Of a stretch of 64,000 nucleotides of DNA, positions 54,626-63,112 are shown piece after piece. The translations under genes were made by a program, and so were the position numbers. The notes beneath the pieces were generated by a model. The model was not told the DNA's origin, ran no database searches, and saw only the letters and a list, made by a program, of their open reading frames with translations. Positions within the stretch are counted from its first letter, which is position 1, and every line of letters begins with the position of its first letter. The DNA is from Streptomyces sp. Ncost-T10-10d (lineage in GTDB: Bacteria > Actinomycetota > Actinomycetes > Streptomycetales > Streptomycetaceae), in contig NZ_FMDF01000034.1 in the NCBI RefSeq assembly GCF_900091955.1, positions 20,954 to 84,953 on the forward strand. The letters are read 5' to 3'.

Positions 54626-55467
54626 GTCTCTCCCACCAGCCTTTCGATGAGCCGCGCAGACGCTTCGACGTTCAGGGCCTGCGATCGCAGCTTGCCATAT
54701 CGCAACCCGAAGGTGCTGACCTCAGCCGGATCACTGACGACGCACCCGACCTCTTGGGACTCGATGTATCCGAGGCGGCGGAGCTCCTTCGTCTCCACCA
54801 GGACGAACGGCCCGTCCAGGCCCGGGTGGAATCCGAGCCCGGCAGGCATCACCTGAACCTCCACCGACCGCAACGAGCCCACCTCCAGCAGGCGTTGCCA
54901 TTGCCCCCGCATCACCTCCGCGCCGCCCACCGGGTTTCGCAACGCCTCCTCCCCGATGATGAACGACAACTTCGCCAGCGGGTCCCGCGTCAGCAGCTTC
55001 TGCCTGCTCAGGCGCGCTTCCGTGTGCTGGTCGATGATCTCCTCGCTGAACGGAGGGCAGTGGCCGCCGAACACGGCCCGTGCGTACGCCTCCGTCTGCA
55101 GCAGGCCCGGCACCAGCAGCGGATCGTACGAGAAGCGGCTCAGCACCTCCGCCTCGATGAGGGCGAAGTTGCGGAAGAACTGCGGGAGCTTCGCCCGGTC
55201 CACATCGGCCTGGAGCACTTCCAGTACCCCGCCCGCAGCCAGCACCCGGTCCGCCGCGACGGTGAACGCCTCCTTCGCGGGTCGTCGCCCCTGCTCGACC
55301 GAGGCGACCTGTTCCAGGGAGTAGCCGATGGCGTCTCCGAGCGCCTGCTGGTTCAACTCGGCCCGCTTGCGCAGGTGCTGGAGGAGCTTGCCGTAGGCCA
55401 CCCATACCCCCGGCAGCTCACTGTCCTCCTTCGTCTTCGTCGCGCGGCTGTTCCGTGTATCCCGCAT
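54622..55467 (-). CDS. XRE-family regulator with DUF5753 ligand domain
   Basis: 281 aa. HTH_31-type domain in residues 20-85 (LLQHLRKRAELNQQALGDAI, YSLEQVASVEQGRRPAKEAF) and a DUF5753 domain after it (FSYDPLLVPGLLQTEAYARA, TRDPLAKLSFIIGEEALRNP). It is one of the abundant streptomycete WhiJ-like regulators and forms a co-translated pair with DUF397. ATG 55467 is used; GTG 55476 would add 3 aa. Three CCCGTAC repeats with 11-bp phasing lie ~120-150 nt upstream and may be its operator. Confidence 0.92.
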   Translation of the reverse strand: MRDTRNSRATKTKEDSELPGVWVAYGKLLQHLRKRAELNQQALGDAIGYSLEQVASVEQGRRPAKEAFTVAADRVLAAGGVLEVLQADVDRAKLPQFFRNFALIEAEVLSRFSYDPLLVPGLLQTEAYARAVFGGHCPPFSEEIIDQHTEARLSRQKLLTRDPLAKLSFIIGEEALRNPVGGAEVMRGQWQRLLEVGSLRSVEVQVMPAGLGFHPGLDGPFVLVETKELRRLGYIESQEVGCVVSDPAEVSTFGLRYGKLRSQALNVEASARLIERLVGET

Positions 55468-55588
55468 TGCCCTCACGCCCTTTCCGCCACCGTCCACGTC
55501 CCGCCCGGAGCCGGCCGTAGCGTTCCTCAACTCCACTACGACTGGGCAAGGTTCAACGGAAGGGTCATTTCCGGAGTCACGGCCCTGC

Positions 55589-55667
55589 CCCGTACGGCAC
55601 CCGTACAAGACCCGTACGACTCGGGGCGGCGCAACTCCGCCCGGCCCGCACCACCGATATCCCGTAC
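55589..55667. repeat. Phased CCCGTAC direct repeats
   Basis: CCCGTAC at 55589, 55600 and 55611 (spacing exactly 11 bp), plus a fourth copy at 55661, in the 392-bp region between the XRE gene start (55467) and the lipoprotein gene end (55860). The gap holds no supported gene. Confidence 0.6.
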
Positions 55668-55859
55668 GGTCATCGCACCTGGTCAGCGAATGCTGCCGAG
55701 TCCCACGATGGCGTTGTGAAGCTGGGCTGTTCTTCGGTCCCGGCACATGACCGAAGCCAGCATGCCGGGACCGAAGGCCTTACGCAGGCCGGCGTGCGGG
55801 ATCCGGCGGTGTCCTCGCCGTGCGGCAGGGGCCCGGCCGGTCGACGTGATCCGACGGGG

Positions 55860-56738
55860 TCAGCCGGCCCAGACCTCGGCTTCATCGGCCGGGACGGTGG
55901 TGGCGAGCTTCAGCTCCTTGCGGGCGGCGATCGTCTTGCCCGGGTCGATACCGGCGAAGGCCCGGTCGTAGGCGAGGTAGAAGGCGTCCGTGTCACCGGC
56001 CGAGGCGGCCTTTTCCCACGCACCGGCGGTCTCCTTCAGCCGTGCATGGAGCTTGGCGGTCTCCGGCTGCTGAATGCTCTTCAGGGCCGTGAGGTGGGTA
56101 CCGAGCGCGGCGGTGACGGCTTTGGCCTGCTTCTTGTAGCCGGCGAAGTCGTCCTCGACATGCTCTGCTTCGGGCTGGTTCGTCCACAGGGCCTCGTAGA
56201 CGGCGTTCGAACCCTTCAGGTACGCGAGCTGGTCGGCGTTCAGGGGCTTGCTCTTCAACGAACCGGAGAATGTGCCCGCTTCCTTGGTGTACGTGCAGCT
56301 CACGGCCCGATCGCCCGTCGCCCAGCTCTCCTTGGTGGGGGAGTAGTAGTAGACGTCGACGCCCTTGGGCAGGGCCCAGGCGTCGGGGGTGAACTTCTGC
56401 GCCTCGACCGGGCATCGTTCGTCGGCGATCTGTGCGGTTTTGTCCTCGCCGGGGTACGCCGACTGCCCGTCGATCTTGAAGTCACCGACGACCTGGCCCT
56501 TGTGCGGTTCCTTGCACGGCACGACCTCGACGCTGAACTCCTCGCCCTTGGCTGTCCCGTTGTTCGGGTTGTAGCAGTCGCCGGTCGCGAGCGAGAACAC
56601 CGACCGCTGGCGAACCACTTTCTTGGCGCCGGCCTCTGCGCTGTCGAGGGCTTCGGAGCATCCCACTGCTCCGACCGAGATCAGGGCTACGACAGCGGAT
56701 ATACCGCGCAGGGAACGGGACGTGACACCGGGAGACAT
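55860..56738 (-). CDS. Septum-formation family lipoprotein
   Basis: 292 aa. Signal peptide with lipobox AVGC (Cys ~27). The septum-formation (Septum_form) domain follows: FSLATGDCYNPNN, VVPCKEPHKGQVVGDF and the cysteine pairs in ERCPVEAQ and AVSCTYTKEAGTFSGSLK. The C-terminal ~80 residues are helical and charged. GAGGA precedes the ATG. Exported and membrane-anchored; a role near the septum or cell wall comes from the family name only. Confidence 0.83.
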   Translation of the reverse strand: MSPGVTSRSLRGISAVVALISVGAVGCSEALDSAEAGAKKVVRQRSVFSLATGDCYNPNNGTAKGEEFSVEVVPCKEPHKGQVVGDFKIDGQSAYPGEDKTAQIADERCPVEAQKFTPDAWALPKGVDVYYYSPTKESWATGDRAVSCTYTKEAGTFSGSLKSKPLNADQLAYLKGSNAVYEALWTNQPEAEHVEDDFAGYKKQAKAVTAALGTHLTALKSIQQPETAKLHARLKETAGAWEKAASAGDTDAFYLAYDRAFAGIDPGKTIAARKELKLATTVPADEAEVWAG

Positions 56739-56981
56739 GACGTAGACATCCTCAAACGGAAGGGTTGTGAACAGGTGTGCGCATCGTATGGCATGTCAGT
56801 GACAGTGCTGTGTGCAGGCGCTTTGGTGCACTGGCGGTGGTGGTGCGGGTGATAACCGGAAGAGTTGTCGTCCGGCGCTTGAGAGCAGCCGAGAAGTGAA
56901 CTCCTGGCGAAATCTTCAGGAAAAGACACCTTTGAGGGAATTGACCCGTTGGGGGACGGAGGTCGTGGTCGGGAAGTTCAG

Positions 56982-57137
56982 CGCCGGCTGTCACGCAGGG
57001 CGAAGGGGTCGAGAAACCGGAACAAGCAGCGAATCAAGGTCGTCAAAGCTCATACGAAGGTGGCCGATGCGCGCAGGGGCTTTCATCACAAGCTGTCAAT
57101 GAAGCTGATGCGCGAGAACCAGGCCGTCGGCGTGGAG
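56982..57137 (+). mobile_element. TnpB (IS200/IS605 OrfB) relic
   Basis: A ~52-codon stretch encodes RRLSRRAKGSRNRNKQRIK and VVKAHTKVADARRGFHHKLS, continuing to MRENQAVGVE, the conserved central block of IS605-type TnpB proteins. No start, no catalytic RuvC motifs and no zinc-finger region are seen around it, so only a fragment remains. It lies in the 617-bp gap 56739-57355, which otherwise shows no gene. Confidence 0.75.
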
Positions 57138-57355
57138 CGGCCTTCTCCTGATCGACGCCCGTGCGAGCCGCTGGGCTGCACAGTTCGCGACGCCTGCACC
57201 GGGACGGGTCCGAGCGGAAGCGATGTTCTCGGCGAGCTACGGGGATGGAGGCGGGCGCCGGTAGCCCTGTCCAGGGCCATCACCTCCACGGCCGGAGCTC
57301 AGCGCCCGACCATCGCACCCCGCCCCGTGCCGGACCGCTCGCGCAGTGGTCCGGA

Positions 57356-57868
57356 TCAGGAAGCCTTCGACTCCAGGTGATAGGTCGTGTCGACCCAGAA
57401 ACCGCTCGTAGCCCTGGCTTTGATCTCCAGCACGTACTGACCGGGAGTCAGCGACGCGATGCCACCCCAGATGCCCCACGCGTAGCGCTGGGTCACCCCC
57501 GTCCTGAACGACGCGGAGAACTCCCGCAGCGGCAACGGAATGGTGTTGAGGGATGCCGTGGCCTCTGCCACCGTCAAGGACTGGGGGATCCTTGAGTACG
57601 ACCTGGTGTGCTGCATGTTGAGCACAGGGAAGAAGACCGGCCGGTCCGAGGGGATCGCGCAGCGTCGCACCACGTGGCCGCCGTAGGTGCCGGCCAGGAA
57701 CCAGAGGTCGTCCGGCTGGTTCCAGGCGGCGTGCTCGCCCGTTGTGTCCTCGACCGGACTGCGACCGTCAGGGGCGGACAGGGCCCACTTCCACCACCGG
57801 CCTGCGAGCACCCCGCCTTCTTCGTCGCTCAGCTTCCACGTACTGTCGACCGATTCCGGACCGCTCAT
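57356..57868 (-). CDS. Protein of unknown function (170 aa)
   Basis: No family recognised. GGGAGGGG lies just before ATG 57868. The sequence has LAGRWWKWALSAPDG near the N-terminus, a beta-rich middle (WFLAGTYGGHVVRRC, RPVFFPVLNMQHTRS) and SLTPGQYVLEIKARATSGFW at the C-terminus, consistent with a beta-sandwich. No signal peptide. Codon use looks like neighbouring genes. Confidence 0.7.
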   Translation of the reverse strand: MSGPESVDSTWKLSDEEGGVLAGRWWKWALSAPDGRSPVEDTTGEHAAWNQPDDLWFLAGTYGGHVVRRCAIPSDRPVFFPVLNMQHTRSYSRIPQSLTVAEATASLNTIPLPLREFSASFRTGVTQRYAWGIWGGIASLTPGQYVLEIKARATSGFWVDTTYHLESKAS

Positions 57869-58352
57869 GACGCCCCTCCCGCGTGCAGCCCCTGGTTCGG
57901 GGCTCGTTTCGAACAAGCGGACAGTACCCGGGGTGGATGAATGGCTTGGCGGCGGCCTCTGGCCCTACCTGGGCACGGAGCGCATGGGCGGCGTGATCAA
58001 GTGGATCGCCTGGGGGCTCACCGAGCAGCGGGAGTCGCCCCGATGTCAACCGCTCGTGCCCACTCGGGCGGCGAGTCCGGGACGTGATCGGGGTCGTTCT
58101 CGTCCCGCGACCCGGCTGCCTGCTGCCGAGGGAACAGACCCACCACCGTCCGGCACGGTGGTTGCGCGCTCGGCCAGGGCGTCTGCCCGTCGGTCAGGGC
58201 GACGATGGCGTCTGGTCGGGGCCGTGCACCTCGTCAGCGAAAGTCATGCCCCCGCGGTCCGGGGCGTCGGCTGTTCGTGCAGGTGGGACTGGGCCGAATG
58301 GATGACCGGACCGCCGGTCCGGGGCCGGGGTGCATGTCCCGTGCTCCGGGTA

Positions 58353-58368
58353 TCGTACGAATGTTCGA
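58353..58368. promoter_or_regulatory. LexA (SOS) box upstream of dnaE2
   Basis: TCGTACGAATGTTCGA matches the actinobacterial/Gram-positive LexA consensus TCGAAC-N4-GTTCGA at all but one arm position. It lies 60 nt before dnaE2. The rest of 57869-58427 holds nothing I can support, apart from a short high-GC3 stretch near 57933-58030. Confidence 0.85.
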
Positions 58369-58427
58369 AACTTGGTCTATGGTGGAAGGCGAGGGGTGGT
58401 GAGTGCGGATCGGTCCAGGAGGTGCAG

Positions 58428-61400
58428 ATGCCAGGGTTCACGCATCTGCATACCGTTTCCGGGTTCTCCCTGCGGTACGGGGCCTCGCACCCGGAGCGGC
58501 TGGCGGAGCGCGCCGCGGAGCGGGGGATGGACGCTCTCGCGCTGACCGATCGCGACACGCTCGCGGGTACGGTCCGCTTCGCCAAGGCCTGCGAGAGGGC
58601 TGGGGTGCGGCCGATCTTCGGGGCGGAGCTCGCGGTGGGCCCTGCGGCGGCGGAGCATACGAGAGAAGGCGGACGTACGCATCGGCTGCGGACCCCGGTC
58701 CGTGGTGGTGCCTTTGTCGATGAATCCGCACCCCGGGTCACCTTCCTCGCCCGGGACGGTGCGCAGGGCTGGGCGGAGTTGTGCCGTCTCGTCACCGCCG
58801 CGCATGCCCCCGCGCCCGCCGGTGCCGGACAGCCCCTGGCCGGCCGGTCCGAGCTGCCCGCCGAAGGGCTCACCGTGCTGCTCGGTCCGGCCTCCGACGT
58901 CGGCAGGGCGCTGGCCGCCGGCCGCCCGGACCGGGCCGCCGCACTGCTTGCCCCCTGGCGGGAGATCTACGGCGACGACCTGCGCCTCGAAGCCGTCCAC
59001 CACGGACGCGAAGGCACCGGACCCGGATCGCTGCGGCTCGCCGCCCGTACCGTCGGTTTCGCCGCCGAGCAGGGGGTGCGGGCCGTGCTGACCAATGCCG
59101 TCCGGTACGCCGACCCCGGGCAGGGCCCGGTCGCCGATGTGCTCGACGCGGCCCGCAGGCTGGTCCCCGTCGACCCACGCCGCGCCCCGCTCGACAGCGG
59201 TGAGCGCTGGCTGAAGGATGCCCGCGCGATGGCGGAGACCGCCGAGCGGATCGCCTCCTCGGCCGGGCTCGGCCGGGACGGCGGACCACGGCTGCTCGCG
59301 GAGACCCGGCGCACCGCCGACGCCTGTGTCGTCGACCCCGAGGATGACCTCGGCCTCGGCACCGTCCACTTCCCCGAACCGCATCTCGTCGGCGCCGGGC
59401 GACGCACCGCCCAGCGGGTACTGGCCTCCCGCGCCGCCGCCGGAATGGTGCTGCGCGGCTACGACCGCAGGCGCGACTACTGGGAGCGGATGCACCAGGA
59501 GCTGGACATCATCGCCTACCACGGTTTCGCCTCCTACTTTCTGACGGTTGCCCAAGTCGTCGATGACGTAAGGGCGATGAAGGTACGGGTTGCCGCCCGG
59601 GGCTCCGGCGCGGGCTCCCTGGTCAACCATCTCCTCGGGATCGCGCACGCCGACCCGGTCGAACACGGGCTGCTGATGGAGCGCTTCCTCTCCAAGCGCC
59701 GCGCCGTGCTGCCCGACATCGACATCGACGTCGAATCGGCCCGCCGGCTCGACGTCTACCGCGCGATCATCGGACGCTTCGGCGCCGAACGGGTCGCGAC
59801 CGTCGCCATGCCCGAGACCTACCGGGTGCGCCACGCCATCCGGGACGTCGGCGCCGCGCTCTCCATGAACCCGGCCGAGACCGACCGGCTCGCCAAGGCC
59901 TTCCCGCACATCCGGGCCCGCGACGCCCGCGCGGCCATGGAGGAACTGCCCGAACTGCGTGAAGTGGCGCGGGAGAAGGACCGGTACGGGCGGCTCTGGG
60001 AGCTGGTGGAGGCGCTGGACGCCCTGCCGCGCGGCATCGCCATGCACCCGTGCGGGGTGCTTCTCTCGGACGCCTCCCTGCTGCGCCGGGTACCTGTCAT
60101 GCCGACCAGCGGGGAGGGTTTCCCGATGGTGCAGTTCGACAAGGAGGACGTGGAGGATCTCGGGCTGCTCAAGCTCGATGTGCTGGGCGTACGGATGCAG
60201 TCGGCGATGGCGCACGCGGTCACGGAGGTCAAGAGGGCCTCGGGGCAGGACGTGGACCTGGACGCCGTTCCGCAGGGCGACCCGGAGACGTACCGGCTGA
60301 TCAGGAGTGCCGAGACACTGGGCTGCTTCCAGATCGAGTCGCCGGGCCAGCGCGACCTGGTCGGCAGGCTCCAGCCCACCACCTTCCACGATCTGGTGGT
60401 CGACATCTCGCTGTTCAGGCCGGGGCCGGTCGCCGCCGACATGGTGCGGCCGTTCATCGAGGCCCGGCACGGCCGCAGGCCCGTCCGCTACCCCCACCCC
60501 GACCTGGAGGAGCCGCTGCGCGAGACGTACGGGGTGGTCGTCTTCCATGAGCAGATCATCGAGATGGTCGACATCATGACCGGCTGCGGCCGGGACGAGG
60601 CCGACCGGGTGCGGCGTGGGCTCTCCGACCCCGGGACGCAGGGCCGGATCAAGGTGTGGTTCGCGCAGCAGGCGGCGGCGAAGAAGTACAGCGCCGAAGT
60701 GATCGCCCGCGCCTGGGAGATCATCGAGGCGTTCGGCAGTTACGGCTTCTGCAAGGCGCACGCGGTCGCCTTCGCCGTGCCGACGTACCAGTCGGCGTGG
60801 CTCAAGGCGCATCACCCGGCGGCCTTCTACGCCGGGCTGCTCACCCATGACCCGGGGATGTACCCGAAGCGGCTGCTGCTCGCGGACGCGCGGCGGCGCG
60901 GGGTGCCGGTGCTGGGACTGGATGTGAACCGGTCGGCGGCCACCCATCGAATCGAACTGGTGTCTGATGGCGAGAAGGGGAGGGAGAGCTGGGGGGTGCG
61001 GCTCGCACTCTCGGACGTCCATGGCATCAGCGAGGCCGAGGTCGCCCGGATCGAGGCCGGTCAGCCCTTCACCTCGCTGCTGGACTTCTGGCAGCGGGCC
61101 AGGCCGGGAAAGCCCGCCGCTGAACGGCTGGCCCAGGTCGGCGCGTTGGACGCGTTCGGTGCCAACCGGCGTGATTTGCTGCTGCATCTGTCCGAACTGC
61201 ACCGTGCCCAGCGGGGTACCGGGGCGCGGTCCGGCTCCGGTGGCGCGCAGCTCCCGCTCGGCGAGGGGCGCAGGACCGGCTCCATCGGGCTGCCCGACCT
61301 CAACGAGGCCGAACGCCTCAGTGCCGAGCTCGGCGTCCTGAGCATGGATGTCTCCCGTCATCTGATGGGCGATCACCATGCGTTCCTGAAGGAGCTCGGC

Positions 61401-61925
61401 GCGGTCTCCGCCAAGCGGCTGCGCGAGGCGCGGCACGGGGAGACCGTGCTGGTCGCGGGCGCCAAAGCGGCCACTCAGACCCCGCCGGTCCGCTCCGGCC
61501 GCCGGGTCATCTTCACCACCCTGGACGACGGTACGGGCCTGGTCGACCTGGCCTTCTTCGACGACAGCCATGCCGCATGCGCGCACACCGTCTTCCACTC
61601 CTGGCTGCTGCTGGTACGCGGAGTGGTGCAGCGGCGCGGACCGCGGAGCCTGAGCGTGGTCGGTGCGGCCGCCTGGAACCTGGCGGAACTGGCCGAGCTG
61701 CGGCGTACCGGCGGACTCGACGCGGTCGCGGCCCGGCTGGCGGAGGACCCCTCGTCCGAGGAGGTCGTCCCCGAGGCTCCCGAGCCTGCTCCCGCCGACA
61801 GCGGTCGTCGCATCCAGATGTCCACCGGGTACGAGATGAACCCCTGGTCCGACCTCCAGCCGCCCGGCGAAGGCGTCGCCACCGGAAGGAAGCTGTGGCA
61901 CCAGTCCCCGGGGAGTGCGGGATGA
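58428..61925 (+). CDS. dnaE2: Error-prone DNA polymerase DnaE2
   Basis: 1,165-aa C-family polymerase used for SOS translesion synthesis. PHP domain at the start (FTHLHTVSGFSLRYGASHPE), catalytic palm acids in PDIDIDVES, further DnaE motifs MDIMTGCGRDEADRVR-like DIMTGCGRDEADRVRRGLS and AFGSYGFCKAHAVAFAVP, and an OB-fold near the C-terminus. The beta-clamp motif and length fit DnaE2 rather than replicative DnaE1. AGGAGG is 5 nt before the ATG, and ATGA overlap couples it to imuB. Confidence 0.95.
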   Translation: MPGFTHLHTVSGFSLRYGASHPERLAERAAERGMDALALTDRDTLAGTVRFAKACERAGVRPIFGAELAVGPAAAEHTREGGRTHRLRTPVRGGAFVDESAPRVTFLARDGAQGWAELCRLVTAAHAPAPAGAGQPLAGRSELPAEGLTVLLGPASDVGRALAAGRPDRAAALLAPWREIYGDDLRLEAVHHGREGTGPGSLRLAARTVGFAAEQGVRAVLTNAVRYADPGQGPVADVLDAARRLVPVDPRRAPLDSGERWLKDARAMAETAERIASSAGLGRDGGPRLLAETRRTADACVVDPEDDLGLGTVHFPEPHLVGAGRRTAQRVLASRAAAGMVLRGYDRRRDYWERMHQELDIIAYHGFASYFLTVAQVVDDVRAMKVRVAARGSGAGSLVNHLLGIAHADPVEHGLLMERFLSKRRAVLPDIDIDVESARRLDVYRAIIGRFGAERVATVAMPETYRVRHAIRDVGAALSMNPAETDRLAKAFPHIRARDARAAMEELPELREVAREKDRYGRLWELVEALDALPRGIAMHPCGVLLSDASLLRRVPVMPTSGEGFPMVQFDKEDVEDLGLLKLDVLGVRMQSAMAHAVTEVKRASGQDVDLDAVPQGDPETYRLIRSAETLGCFQIESPGQRDLVGRLQPTTFHDLVVDISLFRPGPVAADMVRPFIEARHGRRPVRYPHPDLEEPLRETYGVVVFHEQIIEMVDIMTGCGRDEADRVRRGLSDPGTQGRIKVWFAQQAAAKKYSAEVIARAWEIIEAFGSYGFCKAHAVAFAVPTYQSAWLKAHHPAAFYAGLLTHDPGMYPKRLLLADARRRGVPVLGLDVNRSAATHRIELVSDGEKGRESWGVRLALSDVHGISEAEVARIEAGQPFTSLLDFWQRARPGKPAAERLAQVGALDAFGANRRDLLLHLSELHRAQRGTGARSGSGGAQLPLGEGRRTGSIGLPDLNEAERLSAELGVLSMDVSRHLMGDHHAFLKELGAVSAKRLREARHGETVLVAGAKAATQTPPVRSGRRVIFTTLDDGTGLVDLAFFDDSHAACAHTVFHSWLLLVRGVVQRRGPRSLSVVGAAAWNLAELAELRRTGGLDAVAARLAEDPSSEEVVPEAPEPAPADSGRRIQMSTGYEMNPWSDLQPPGEGVATGRKLWHQSPGSAG

Positions 61926-62929
61926 GCGATACACGCGATGAGCCGGGAATCCTGTACCTGAGGTTCCGGAAGGTCGGCGGCGGCCTTCCGGACGGCGCCG
62001 GTTACGCCGGGCTGCTCGCCCTCCTCGGCGCGTTCACCCCGGTCGTCGAGGGGGTGCCGCCGGACGGGGCGCTTGCCGATGTGCGCGGTGCGTTGCGCTA
62101 CTTCGGGCAGGACGTGGCCGGTCTGGCGGCGGTGATCCGGGTCCGCGCGCTCGCCCTGCACGGGGTGGACTGCGCGATCGGGGCGGCAGAGAACCCGATG
62201 CTGGCCCGGATGGCGGCACGGCAGGCCGCGCCCGGAACGACCTTCGTGGTCCCCGCGGGCGGGGGAGCGGAGTACCTCGCGGCCAAGCCGGCCGCCGCGC
62301 TGGACGGTGTGGGGGCGGCGACGGCCCGCACCCTGTGCGGGTACGGGCTCGACTCCGTCGGCCGGATCGCTGCGGCCCCGCTCGGTACCCTGCAACGGAT
62401 CACCGGTGTACGGACCGGGCGTGAACTGTGGGAGCGGGCGCACGGCATCGACCGTACGACGGTCGTACCCAACGCCGCCGCCCGGTCGATCGCCGCCGAA
62501 CGATCCTTCCCACGCGACGAGCTGGACCGGGAGCGGCAGCGCCGCGCGCTGATGTCGCTCACCGAGGAGCTGGGGGCCAGGATGCGCGGGGACGGGCAGG
62601 TGTGCCGGGGGCTCACGGTCTCCGTGCGCTACGCCGACCGGACCGGCTACTCGACGCTGACCCGCAGCCGTACGCTCCGGGAGCCCACCGCCCACTCCGC
62701 GGCGCTCACCGGACTCGCGTACCGCATCCATGACTCGTTCGGACTGCAGCGGGCCCGGGTGCGGGGGATCGGGATGCGCGCGGAAGGGCTGACGGATCGT
62801 GAAAAGGCCGCCCATCAGCTGTCGTTCGACCCGGTGGACGAGCGGGCGCGGCGGATCGAGGCGGTGGCGGACCGGCTGCGGGCCAGGTTCGGTCCGCAGG
62901 CCGTGATGCCGGGACGGCTCGCGGCCTGA
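61922..62929 (+). CDS. imuB: ImuB-like Y-family polymerase homologue without catalytic acids
   Basis: 335 aa. It retains the Y-family layout: FTPVVEGVPPDGALADVRG in the palm, a thumb HhH segment (ALDGVGAATARTLCGYGLDS) and a little-finger domain (ELGARMRGDGQVCRGLTVSV). The N-terminal palm strand reads ILYLRFRKVGGG where active enzymes have LHxDxDxFFA, and the SxDE site reads PPDGA, so the metal-binding acids are missing. This is the ImuB condition, in which the protein acts as an adaptor for DnaE2. ATGA overlap with dnaE2. Confidence 0.9.
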   Translation: MSDTRDEPGILYLRFRKVGGGLPDGAGYAGLLALLGAFTPVVEGVPPDGALADVRGALRYFGQDVAGLAAVIRVRALALHGVDCAIGAAENPMLARMAARQAAPGTTFVVPAGGGAEYLAAKPAAALDGVGAATARTLCGYGLDSVGRIAAAPLGTLQRITGVRTGRELWERAHGIDRTTVVPNAAARSIAAERSFPRDELDRERQRRALMSLTEELGARMRGDGQVCRGLTVSVRYADRTGYSTLTRSRTLREPTAHSAALTGLAYRIHDSFGLQRARVRGIGMRAEGLTDREKAAHQLSFDPVDERARRIEAVADRLRARFGPQAVMPGRLAA

Positions 62930-62952
62930 GCGGCCCCTTGCCGGTGCATGGT

Positions 62953-62966
62953 TGATGGCTCATCAG
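62953..62966. promoter_or_regulatory. TGATG-GCT-CATCA palindrome, copy 2
   Basis: TGATGGCTCATCAG, 146 nt before the lipase start and identical over 14 bp to 54241-54254. Confidence 0.45.
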
Positions 62967-63112
62967 TTTTTACCGACGCGTAACTTCCCGCGCCACCCTA
63001 CTCGCCCGTAATTTGGCATGAGCACATAGGAAATTCAGCAGTCAGAACTTGTGGTCCGGGCCGCAGGGCGCACAGACATCGCAACTCCCTTGAGCCGCAA
63101 GGAGACCACACG

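Noticed and set aside
57933..58030. Short high-GC3 stretch reading DEWLGGGLWPYLGTERMGG
   Set aside because: No bounded gene can be drawn; it may be a gene remnant, but there is no family match to support it.
58377..61934. 1,185-codon open frame opposite dnaE2
   Set aside because: Composition artefact; the plus strand encodes an unmistakable DnaE2.
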